This document shows, one piece after another, positions 34,090 through 41,856 of a stretch of 64,000 bases of DNA; positions within the stretch are counted from its first letter, which is position 1; the number at the start of each line of letters is the position of its first letter. A program made the position numbers and the translations under genes. Below the pieces are notes generated by a model. The model did not search any database and had not been told where the DNA came from. It saw only the letters and a list, made by a program, of their open reading frames with translations. The stretch comes from Clostridia bacterium (lineage in GTDB: Bacteria; Bacillota; Clostridia; Christensenellales; Aristaeellaceae), in contig JAFRQX010000046.1 in assembly GCA_017428385.1 (NCBI GenBank), positions 231,502 to 295,501 of the forward strand. The letters are read 5' to 3'.

Positions 34090-35916
34090 ATGATTCGGGA
34101 AGATATCAGAAATATAGCTATTATCGCTCACGTTGACCACGGCAAGACAACCCTGGTTGACCAGATGCTCAAGCAGGGCGGCGTATACCGCGAGAACCAG
34201 CAGACTGTGGACCGCGTTATGGACTCCAACGACCTGGAGCGTGAACGCGGCATTACCATCCTGAGCAAGAACACAGCGGTGCACTACCGCGGCCACAAGA
34301 TCAACATCGTAGACACTCCCGGCCACGCCGATTTCGGCGGTGAAGTGGAGCGCGTGCTGAAGATGGTGGACGGCGTGCTGCTGCTGATCGACAGCTTTGA
34401 AGGTCCGATGCCCCAGACCCGTTTCGTGCTGAAGAAGGCACTGGAGCTGAAACTGAAGGTCCTGATCGTGATCAACAAGATCGACCGTCCCGACGCCCGC
34501 TGCGACGAGGTGGTCAATGAGATCCTGGATCTGCTGATCGACCTGGAAGCGGATGAGAGCACCATTGAAAACCCGATCCTGTATGTGTCCGCCCGGAAGG
34601 GTACGGCCACGCTGGATCTGGAACAGCCCGGTACTGACCTGCAGCCCCTGTTTGACGCGATCCTGAAGTATATTCCCGCTCCGGAAGGCGATGCGGAAGG
34701 CCCCGCGCAGGTGCTGATCTCCACCGTTGACTACAGCGAGTATGTGGGACGGATCGGTGTGGGCCGCGTTGTCCGCGGTACCTTCACCGAAGGTATGAAC
34801 GTGGTGCATACAAACCTGGAAACCGGCGTAACCAGCCCCATGTGGCGCCTGGGCGGCCTGTTCCTGTATGACGGCCTGAAGCGGGTGAACGCCACGGAAG
34901 CCGGCATGGGCGACATCGTGGCCCTGTACGGTGCGGAAGATATTTCCATCGGTGATACGGTCTGCGATCCTTCCAAGGTGGAAGGCCTGCCCTTTGTGAA
35001 GATCTCCGAGCCCACCGTGACCATGACCTTCTCCGTCAATGACAGTCCTTTTGCCGGCCGTGAAGGCCAGTTCGTGACCAGCCGCCACCTGCGTGCCCGC
35101 CTGATGAAGGAACTGCAGACCGACGTTTCCCTGCGGGTAAACGATACAGAGACCACAGACTCCTTTGAGGTGTGCGGCCGTGGTGAGCTTCACCTGTCCA
35201 TCCTGATCGAGAATATGCGCCGCCAGGGCTATGAATTTGCCGTGAGCAAGCCCAAGGTCATCTACAAGGAGATTGACGGGGTTAAGTGCGAGCCTATTGA
35301 GCGCCTGATCGTGGATACGCCCCAGGCATCTGCCGGCGCGGTTATTGAAAAGATCGGCCGCCGCCGCGGCACGCTGGAGCATATGAGCGGTCTGGACCGG
35401 GTGCGCCTGGAGTTCCTGGTACCCTCCCGCGGCCTGTTTGGCTACCGGAGCGAGTTTATGACCGATACCCGCGGCGAAGGCATCATGTCCTCCGTGTTTG
35501 AGCGTTACGAGCCCGTGAAGGGTGATATTCCGCACCGCAACGCCGGTGCCCTGATCTGCTTTGAAACCGGTGTTTCCACCAGCTACGGCCTGTTCTACAC
35601 GCAGGAACGCGGCACGCTGTTCATCGGCGCCGGTGAGAACGTCTATGCCGGTATGATCTGCGGCCAGAATGCCCGCCCGGGTGACCTGGTGTGCAACGTC
35701 TGCAAGGCAAAGCACGTGACCAACATGCGCAATGCTTCCGCTTCCGAAGATGCCATGCGCCTGATCTCCGTGCATCCGCTGACCCTGGAAGAGTGCCTGG
35801 AGTTCATTGACGATGATGAACTGCTGGAGATCACTCCCAAGAGCCTGCGCATGCGGAAACGCCAGCTGGATCACGCCCTGCGGGCCAAAGCACGCAGCCG
35901 GGGCGAGGGAACCTGA
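34090..35916 (+). CDS. typA: Ribosome-associated GTPase TypA/BipA
   Basis: 608 residues, the normal length. It begins MIREDIRNIAIIAHVDHGKTT, has DTPGHADFGGEV and NKIDR, and ends in a basic tail. The TypA C-terminal domain pattern 'GYRSEFMTDTRGEG' is present. It binds ribosomes and helps large-subunit assembly and stress adaptation. ATG 34090 fits the family N-terminus and AAGGAAAGGG upstream; a GTG at 34060 is in frame but lacks a ribosome site. Confidence 0.95.
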   Translation: MIREDIRNIAIIAHVDHGKTTLVDQMLKQGGVYRENQQTVDRVMDSNDLERERGITILSKNTAVHYRGHKINIVDTPGHADFGGEVERVLKMVDGVLLLIDSFEGPMPQTRFVLKKALELKLKVLIVINKIDRPDARCDEVVNEILDLLIDLEADESTIENPILYVSARKGTATLDLEQPGTDLQPLFDAILKYIPAPEGDAEGPAQVLISTVDYSEYVGRIGVGRVVRGTFTEGMNVVHTNLETGVTSPMWRLGGLFLYDGLKRVNATEAGMGDIVALYGAEDISIGDTVCDPSKVEGLPFVKISEPTVTMTFSVNDSPFAGREGQFVTSRHLRARLMKELQTDVSLRVNDTETTDSFEVCGRGELHLSILIENMRRQGYEFAVSKPKVIYKEIDGVKCEPIERLIVDTPQASAGAVIEKIGRRRGTLEHMSGLDRVRLEFLVPSRGLFGYRSEFMTDTRGEGIMSSVFERYEPVKGDIPHRNAGALICFETGVSTSYGLFYTQERGTLFIGAGENVYAGMICGQNARPGDLVCNVCKAKHVTNMRNASASEDAMRLISVHPLTLEECLEFIDDDELLEITPKSLRMRKRQLDHALRAKARSRGEGT

Positions 35917-35947
35917 TATACATAAGATATAAATGATTATTCTCAAT

Positions 35948-35985
35948 AAAGAAGAGCTGTGAGATTGAACTCACAGCTCTTCTTT
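35948..35985. terminator. Bidirectional terminator between typA and the foldase gene
   Basis: AAAGAAGAGCTGTGAG pairs perfectly with CTCACAGCTCTTCTTT around ATTGAA. A- and T-runs at both ends let it serve both convergent genes. Confidence 0.85.
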
Positions 35986-35999
35986 GATATGCAGGATGC

Positions 36000-37448
36000 T
36001 TATTCGGCCGGGGTTTCAGCGGCGTCCTCGGCGGGAGCTTCAGCAGCTTCCTCAGCATCGTCTTCATCATCCACGGGCGCTTTCCAGGGCTCGCCGGCTT
36101 CAGTATAGACGATTTCGGCTTCTTCCATCCACTGGTCCACAGCACTGTGCACCGTCTCCGTAATCATTTCCTGCAGGATGGTTGCTCGGAACTCATCCTT
36201 CATTTCATCGGTCAGCTCCACAGCGCCGCTGGGAACGTCGCGCAGGTACTGCAGGATATGGACGCCATACTGGCCGACGACGGGTTCGCTGATGTCGCCA
36301 ACCTTTTCAAGCGCCATAGCGGCATCCCTGAAGGCAGTATCGTACAGGATGCTGTCATTGTGTACGGGATAACCTTCAGCACGGGTGGCGTCGTCTTCCA
36401 TGCCGGGATCCGTGCCGTATTCCTTGATCAGGTCTTCGAAAGTGGCACCGCCGTCCAGCTTGGCCTTGATCTCGTCGACCGTGGCTTTAACGCTGTCCAG
36501 AATGGCCTGCTTTGCGTTATTGACCATCTCTTCGGTGACGGGCTCCTCGGTAGGTTCGGGTTCGGCAGTGGGCTCTGCATCCGGAGCGGGAGTGGCATCG
36601 GCAGCTTCTTCAGCCGCGGACTTCTGCTCTTCCAGACGGGCGCTCAGATCCTTCCAGGTGTTCAGCAGCTCATCATCCACCTTCAGCAGGATGTGAGTGA
36701 TGCCGCGGTAGCCTGCGGGCATGTAGTAGGAAGGCTGGCCGTAATAACGGGTGTAGAACTCGTAGGAACCGGCGTCGTTTTCATAGACTTCCTGATCATC
36801 TTTCACAAGATCATTGAAGTAGGTCTGGATGTCTTCATCCGTCACCTTCAGGTCTGTGGAAAGATAATCGGTCACACGCTGATAAATTGTGTTGTTGACG
36901 GCCTGATCGCCGTATTCCTTGATGTAACGGGCTTCGTCGTAGCCATAGTCGGACTGCAGCTGAGCTTCCGCATCGGCACGGGCAGCGGCCTTGTCCTCAT
37001 CTGAAGAGTCCTCGGTGATCGCTTCATTGGCGGAAACAAAGCTGTTGACGATTTCTTCCCACTGCGCCTTTGCGGTAACAGCAAAAGCATCTTTTTCTTC
37101 GTCTGTGAACTGATCCAGTCCCAGTTCCTTGCCCTTCTGCAGGACCAGGAAGTATCCGATGGTGTCATACAGGGACTGCTGGTTGATGGCTGTGAGCAGG
37201 GAGGCATCCTCCGTATCATAGCCGTTTGAAGCGGCCCAGTTCATGTAATTGGATTGCATATAGAGCAGGTAGTCGTTATCGTTCTTGATTTCCTCTCCGT
37301 TTACGGTCACCAGCAGGACCGGTTCTTCGGAGACAACTTCCGCGGTTTCGGTTTCCGCGGCGGCATCAGCAGTATCCTCTGCCAGGGCGAAAGACACGCT
37401 CATCAGCATGGCAAGCGCCAGCAGGATACAGAAAAGACGTTTCATCAT
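36000..37448 (-). CDS. Secreted PrsA/SurA-like peptidyl-prolyl isomerase
   Basis: 482 residues with a signal peptide (MKRLFCILLALAMLMSVSFALA). An N-terminal SurA/PrsA-type helical region ('VTVNGEEIKNDNDYLLYMQS') is followed by a parvulin domain that begins 'GITHILLKVDDE'. A long Ala/Pro/Glu/Thr-rich linker (about 300-340) interrupts it before it resumes with 'IKAKLDGGATFEDLIKEYGTDPG' and 'VGQYGVHILQYL'. The C-terminus is a very acidic Ala/Glu tail. No lipobox, unlike classical PrsA. It should help fold exported proteins outside the membrane. Confidence 0.82.
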   Translation of the reverse strand: MMKRLFCILLALAMLMSVSFALAEDTADAAAETETAEVVSEEPVLLVTVNGEEIKNDNDYLLYMQSNYMNWAASNGYDTEDASLLTAINQQSLYDTIGYFLVLQKGKELGLDQFTDEEKDAFAVTAKAQWEEIVNSFVSANEAITEDSSDEDKAAARADAEAQLQSDYGYDEARYIKEYGDQAVNNTIYQRVTDYLSTDLKVTDEDIQTYFNDLVKDDQEVYENDAGSYEFYTRYYGQPSYYMPAGYRGITHILLKVDDELLNTWKDLSARLEEQKSAAEEAADATPAPDAEPTAEPEPTEEPVTEEMVNNAKQAILDSVKATVDEIKAKLDGGATFEDLIKEYGTDPGMEDDATRAEGYPVHNDSILYDTAFRDAAMALEKVGDISEPVVGQYGVHILQYLRDVPSGAVELTDEMKDEFRATILQEMITETVHSAVDQWMEEAEIVYTEAGEPWKAPVDDEDDAEEAAEAPAEDAAETPAE

Positions 37449-37496
37449 TATTTTATTCCTCCGTGATTAAGAGTAAGGGCTTAACCCGACCATACT

Positions 37497-37525
37497 ATTA
37501 TACACAAAAGAAAAAAGAGGATCAA
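37497..37525 (-). promoter_or_regulatory. Promoter of the foldase gene
   Basis: On the minus strand: TTGATC (37525-37520), 17-base spacer, TATAAT (37502-37497). Confidence 0.7.
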
Positions 37526-37583
37526 TGCGCGAATGTGAACGCTGTGTAAACAATAAGCAGGCGGGGAAAAGGCGGGCGGTTCA

Positions 37584-37613
37584 TTGACGGGGGAAGCAAA
37601 CGTTTGCTATAAT
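37584..37613 (+). promoter_or_regulatory. Promoter of the MATE exporter gene
   Basis: TTGACG (37584-37589), 18-base spacer, TATAAT (37608-37613). The spacer holds a 14-base perfect palindrome. Confidence 0.75.
37595..37608. promoter_or_regulatory. LacI/GalR-type operator in the MATE promoter
   Basis: AGCAAACGTTTGCT is a perfect palindrome with the central CG typical of LacI/GalR/CcpA-family sites. It lies between -35 and -10, so binding would repress. Confidence 0.6.
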
Positions 37614-37665
37614 CTCCGTACATCCCTGTTTGCATGCCCCAAAACGCCCTGAGGTGTTACCACAG

Positions 37666-39072
37666 ATGAAAACGAATTATCCCTGGAAATCCTTCCTGAA
37701 AAAAATAGCCGTCATCGCGGTACCGGTTGCCCTGCAGAACCTGCTCACCACAACCGGCTCCATGGTGGATACGATGATGATCGCCTCCCTCGGCCAGACT
37801 GAGGTAGGGGCTGTGGGCCTGTGCGCCCAGTTTTCCTCCCTCATGTTTGCCTGTTACTGGGGCTTTGTGGGCGGCGGCATGCTGTTCTTTTCCCAGTTCT
37901 GGGGCGCAAAGGATGATGAGGGAATCAACCGCTCCTACGGCCTGACGCTTACCTGCATGATGACCGTGGGCGTGGTTTTCGGACTGCTGGCCATCTGTTT
38001 TCCGGAAACGGTGATGCGGCTGTATACCGACAAGGAATCCATCCGCCGGATTGGGACCGAATACCTGCGCATTGCCGGCTTTGCCTATCCGCTGACCGTC
38101 TTTTCCATGGCCATGGCGGCGCTGCTCCGCTGCACCGGAAAGGTGCGCATTCCGCTGTGGGGCTCTGTGGCCGGCGTCTGCACCAATATCTTTCTCAACT
38201 GGGTGCTGATCTTCGGCAACCTCGGCGCGCCTGCCCTGGGCGTGCGGGGCGCGGCACTGGCCACGGTGATCGCCCAGGCAGTGAGCTGCCTGGTGGTGCT
38301 GGTGGCGGCCCGCCGCAGCGGCCACCGCTACCTGCTGGCTGTCCGCCGGCATTTCCGCTGGAATCGTCCCTTTGTCTCTGCATACCTGAAGAAATGCTTC
38401 CCGATTATCTGCAATGAGGTACTGATCGGGCTGGGGAATATGGTGATCAATATCGTGCTTGGACGCCAACCGGAGGAAGCGATCGCGGCACTGGCTGTGC
38501 TGCGGACGCTGGAAGGCCTGGTGATCGGATTCTTTGCCGGGTTTTCAAATGCCTCCTCGGTACTGGTTGGCACCGAGGTCGGTGCAGGACGGCTGGACGT
38601 GGCATATGGGCGTGCCTGGCGGCTGGTGTACCTGTGCCAGGGCTTTATCGGACTGCTGGGAGTGGCTCTGATTGCCCTGCACACTCCGATCCTGACTGTG
38701 ATGGGAATGCACGGAGAGAGCTTCCGGCTGGCTTTCGGTATGCTGGCGATCTACCTGGCAGCCGCGCTGATCCGGATGGGAAACTGGACCCAGAACGACA
38801 CCTTCAGGGCGGCGGGGGACGCGACAACCGGAACGGTGCTGGAAATCATCTTTATGTGGCTGATGGTGCTGCCCTGCGTCTGTATCTCCGGACTTGTACT
38901 CAAATGGCCGACCCTGGCGGTGTTCGCCCTGTGCTATGTGGATGAACCGATCCGCTATGTGCTGATGCAGAGACACCTGTACAAAGGCAAATGGATCCGG
39001 CCGGTCACTCCGGAGGGCCGGGCTGCGCTGGCGGACTGGAAGCCGGATCGGGAAAAGGCCTGTGCCGAGTAA
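37666..39072 (+). CDS. MATE-family multidrug/metabolite exporter
   Basis: 468 residues with 12 predicted membrane helices. The N-terminal 'VPVALQNLLTTTGSMVDTMMIASLG' segment and the repeated half around 'FPIICNEVLIGLGNMVINIVLG' are typical of MATE transporters, which export cationic compounds using Na+ or H+. The ATG at 37666 is preferred (GAGGTG nine bases upstream); a TTG at 37630 is too close to the expected transcription start. The substrate is unknown. Confidence 0.88.
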   Translation: MKTNYPWKSFLKKIAVIAVPVALQNLLTTTGSMVDTMMIASLGQTEVGAVGLCAQFSSLMFACYWGFVGGGMLFFSQFWGAKDDEGINRSYGLTLTCMMTVGVVFGLLAICFPETVMRLYTDKESIRRIGTEYLRIAGFAYPLTVFSMAMAALLRCTGKVRIPLWGSVAGVCTNIFLNWVLIFGNLGAPALGVRGAALATVIAQAVSCLVVLVAARRSGHRYLLAVRRHFRWNRPFVSAYLKKCFPIICNEVLIGLGNMVINIVLGRQPEEAIAALAVLRTLEGLVIGFFAGFSNASSVLVGTEVGAGRLDVAYGRAWRLVYLCQGFIGLLGVALIALHTPILTVMGMHGESFRLAFGMLAIYLAAALIRMGNWTQNDTFRAAGDATTGTVLEIIFMWLMVLPCVCISGLVLKWPTLAVFALCYVDEPIRYVLMQRHLYKGKWIRPVTPEGRAALADWKPDREKACAE

Positions 39073-39092
39073 AGAAAAAAGGAATGAGAAAA

Positions 39093-39123
39093 CCCGCTGC
39101 CGGATGGCAGCGGGCTTCTTTTG
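39093..39123 (+). terminator. Terminator of the MATE gene
   Basis: CCCGCTGCC pairs with GGCAGCGGG around GGAT, followed by CTTCTTTTGT. Confidence 0.8.
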
Positions 39124-39150
39124 TCAATCATATGTCTCCGGTTTTACGGA

Positions 39151-39822
39151 TCAGATGCCCCAGGCCTTGGGGGAGAACATCATCTCGGACAGGGAGATGC
39201 CCTTAATGGTCAGGTCGTCATAGTTGTTCTTCTCTTTGTGTTCCTGGTATTCGTCCCAGGATTCGTTGATAATCACCTGGTATTCATAATATCCGTTGGT
39301 CAGGGTGCAGTTGATTTCTGCGGGCGCTTCGTCATATCTGGTGGCAACAAACTGATATCCGGATTTTTTCGCGTCCGCCACGGTTTTGCCAACCAGCTGA
39401 TCCAGCACTGCCTGGTCAAAGGGCTGATCGGTAAACTCGCCGTCATACTTCACGGGCAGCGTGCTGGCATAATCAATGAATTCCTGGTCCGGCCAGACCT
39501 GGTCAGGGGTCAGTTCCTCCTGGCCTTCCTTCCAGAGCTTCTTGGCCTTGTTGTCATACTTTGCCACAAAGCGGTAGTAGATTCCGTCGGATTCCACCAT
39601 CGTGATGCAGGATTTATCAGTATATGTGCATACATCAGCGGGGTTCGCCTTCAGGGCTTCCCCGAAGTTGTTGAATGAGGGCCTCTGTACCGTATCCCGG
39701 GCGGAAGGCCTCAGGTTGGTCGGCGTTGCGCCTATATCGGTCGGGGTCGCATAGTCCTGTGCCAGCGCCGCCGAGGTCAGCAGAATCATTACGATTGACA
39801 AAATTGCAACGAGTTTCTTCAT
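39151..39822 (-). CDS. Small secreted protein, paralogue of the 29124 gene
   Basis: 223 residues. A signal peptide (MKKLVAILSIVMILLTSAALA) is followed by a Thr/Pro-rich stretch with two 'ATPT' repeats and then the family domain described at 29124. Two cysteines may pair ('VCTYTDKSCIT'). GGAGGGATACCT precedes the ATG. A hairpin (AGGACC/GGTCCT) lies in the leader at about 39846-39864. Function unknown. Confidence 0.78.
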   Translation of the reverse strand: MKKLVAILSIVMILLTSAALAQDYATPTDIGATPTNLRPSARDTVQRPSFNNFGEALKANPADVCTYTDKSCITMVESDGIYYRFVAKYDNKAKKLWKEGQEELTPDQVWPDQEFIDYASTLPVKYDGEFTDQPFDQAVLDQLVGKTVADAKKSGYQFVATRYDEAPAEINCTLTNGYYEYQVIINESWDEYQEHKEKNNYDDLTIKGISLSEMMFSPKAWGI

Positions 39823-40010
39823 AGGTATCCCTCCTTTATCTGAACAGGACCTTCAGCAGGTCCTATGTCTATATAACGATGCACATGTTGTTTTTGTTCC
39901 GCTATAGAAGACCAGAAGGGACATCCGCACCTGCAGATGTCCCTCCTTCCCCTTTGATTTCAAGCCTGTCAGGGGTCTGTGTTTTTTTGTTAAAAATGTG
40001 TTTTTGAGCA

Positions 40011-40042
40011 AAAAAATAACCTTGCACCCACTCATGTGCAAG
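40011..40042 (-). terminator. Terminator of the tRNA-Gln/tRNA-Glu unit
   Basis: CTTGCAC (40021-40027) pairs with GTGCAAG (40036-40042); on the minus strand it is followed by TTATTTTTTT. Confidence 0.8.
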
Positions 40043-40055
40043 ACCATAAAAAAAG

Positions 40056-40128
40056 CAGCTCCGACGGGATTCGAACCCGTGTTTCAGCCTTGAGAGGGCC
40101 GCGTCCTAGGCCTCTAGACAACGGAGCC
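40056..40128 (-). tRNA. tRNA-Glu (anticodon CUC)
   Basis: On the minus strand the acceptor stem GGCTCCG pairs with CGGAGCT (one G-U pair). The T-arm is ACGGGTTCGAATCCCGT, and the anticodon loop CTCTCAA gives CUC. CCA is not encoded. Confidence 0.93.
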
Positions 40129-40141
40129 AGAAAAAGAAAAG

Positions 40142-40212
40142 CTGGGGAACTAGGATTCGAACCTAGACAATACGAGTCAGAGTCGTAGGTGCTGCCGTTA
40201 CACCATTCCCCA
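40142..40212 (-). tRNA. tRNA-Gln (anticodon CUG)
   Basis: On the minus strand TGGGGAA pairs with TTCCCCA, and the T-arm is CTAGGTTCGAATCCTAG. The anticodon loop CTCTGAC within ACGACTCTGACTCGT gives CUG. The U1-A72 pair suits glutaminyl-tRNA synthetase. It lies 13 bases upstream of tRNA-Glu in the same transcript. Confidence 0.93.
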
Positions 40213-40233
40213 TCGGCTTTAGCCGCAAGCGGT

Positions 40234-40262
40234 ATTATAGCAGAGAGAACAGGGCGTGTCAA
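40234..40262 (-). promoter_or_regulatory. Consensus promoter of the tRNA unit
   Basis: On the minus strand: TTGACA (40262-40257), 17-base spacer, TATAAT (40239-40234), the only perfect consensus promoter noticed in the window. Confidence 0.88.
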
Positions 40263-40311
40263 CAAGAAAATTCAGAATAAATAACAGATAATCCGGAACA
40301 AGCTTCTGTGC

Positions 40312-40355
40312 TTTGAAAAATAAGCCCCTGCCGGCCTTTGGGTACCGGCAGGGGC
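40312..40355 (-). terminator. Terminator of glnS-gltX
   Basis: GCCCCTGCCGG (40324-40334) pairs with CCGGCAGGGGC (40345-40355); the minus-strand T-run comes from the A-run at 40316-40323. Confidence 0.8.
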
Positions 40356-40376
40356 CTTGGTTTTGTGTGATTAATG

Positions 40377-41825
40377 TCAGCCGAGTTTGGCCAGGGAAGC
40401 CTTCATGCGGCGGAGGGTTTCATCCTTGCCGAGGAGATACGCGATCTCGAAGGCGCCGCCGGGTGTGGACTCCTGACCGGAGATGGAAATACGCATGGGC
40501 CAGAGGACTGAACCGGTTTTACGCTCCCAGGCCTGGATCTTTTCCATGACGACATCGTGGATGTTTGCTTCGGTCCAGTCGGTGATTCCCTCCAGAACGG
40601 GAATCAGCAGGGGAAGGACCTCTTTCGCAACGGCCTCATCGCTCTTCTGCTTCTTGTTGAAGAAGATGGCGGTGTCATAGTCAGGCATTTTCGCCAGGAA
40701 AGCGATCTTCTCGGGAATGCGGGAGAAGATATCCGTGCGGCTCTGCATCAGCTCGGCCAGACGGCGGTAATCGATGTTCTTTCCGGCAAGGACCTTGTCA
40801 AACCACGGGGTTGCCATCTGGAGGTACTTCTCTGGATCCATCTTTGCCACATACTGGCTGTTCATCCACTCCAGCTTGTTGACGTCAAAGATTCCGGGAG
40901 AGTTGTTGATCCGCTTGATATCGAAGGCTTTGACCAGCTTCGGCAGGGTGAAGAATTCCTGATCCGTACCGGGATTCCAGCCGACCAGGGCCAGATAGTT
41001 GATCAGCGCCTCAGTCAGGAAGCCCTTCTCGATATAGTCGGAATAGTAGGCGTCGCCATCCCGCTTGGACAGCTTATGGGTGGCGTCCCGCATGACGGTG
41101 GGCAGATGCACATAGGTGGGGATGTCCCAGCCGAACGCGTTGTACAGATAGTTGTAGCGCGGGGTGGAAGACAGGTACTCCATGCCGCGGACCACGTGGG
41201 TGATGTTCATCAGGTGGTCGTCGATGACGTTGGCGAAGTTGTAGGTGGGCATGCCGTCCTGCTTGATGAGGACCATGTCATCCATGGCTTCAGAGTTCTG
41301 GAAGGTCATATCGCCAAAGACCATGTCATGGTAGCTGGTCTCACCTTCGGTGGGAGCGTTCATGCGGATGGTCCACGGGATGCCGGCATCCAGCTTCTGC
41401 TGCACTTCCTCTTTGGAAAGGTGCATGCAGTGCTTGTCATATTTCCAGGTGCCGCCGGCGGCTTCCACCGCGGCGCGGCGCTCATCGATCTCTTCCTTGG
41501 AGCAGAAGCAGTAATAGGCATGGCCGGATTCCACCAGCTGCTTCGCGTAGGGCAGGTAGGTGGCCTTCCGCTCGGACTGGATATAGGGACCGTAGTCACC
41601 GCCGATGTCCGGACCTTCGTCCCAGTTCAGGCCGCAGGCGCGCAGGGTGTCATAGATGACCTCCGTGGCACCGGGCACAAAACGCTCCTGGTCGGTATCC
41701 TCAATGCGCAGGATAAAGGTACCGTTGTTCTGCTTTGCGATCAGGTACTCATAAAGGGCGGTACGGACGCCGCCGAGATGCATAAAGCCCGTGGGAGACG
41801 GGGCAAAACGAGTGCGAACAGTCAT
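40377..41825 (-). CDS. gltX: Glutamyl-tRNA synthetase
   Basis: 482 residues. The class I signatures are PSPTGFMHLGG (HIGH motif) and KLSKRDGD (KMSKS motif), and a C-terminal alpha-helical anticodon-binding domain follows. It charges tRNA-Glu. The gene lies 31 bases after glnS and upstream of tRNA-Gln and tRNA-Glu genes on the same strand. A glutaminyl-tRNA synthetase is present, so it need not be the non-discriminating type, but specificity cannot be settled by eye. Confidence 0.95.
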   Translation of the reverse strand: MTVRTRFAPSPTGFMHLGGVRTALYEYLIAKQNNGTFILRIEDTDQERFVPGATEVIYDTLRACGLNWDEGPDIGGDYGPYIQSERKATYLPYAKQLVESGHAYYCFCSKEEIDERRAAVEAAGGTWKYDKHCMHLSKEEVQQKLDAGIPWTIRMNAPTEGETSYHDMVFGDMTFQNSEAMDDMVLIKQDGMPTYNFANVIDDHLMNITHVVRGMEYLSSTPRYNYLYNAFGWDIPTYVHLPTVMRDATHKLSKRDGDAYYSDYIEKGFLTEALINYLALVGWNPGTDQEFFTLPKLVKAFDIKRINNSPGIFDVNKLEWMNSQYVAKMDPEKYLQMATPWFDKVLAGKNIDYRRLAELMQSRTDIFSRIPEKIAFLAKMPDYDTAIFFNKKQKSDEAVAKEVLPLLIPVLEGITDWTEANIHDVVMEKIQAWERKTGSVLWPMRISISGQESTPGGAFEIAYLLGKDETLRRMKASLAKLG

Positions 41826-41856
41826 AATAACCTCCGGTTATCGTAATTCATAATGT

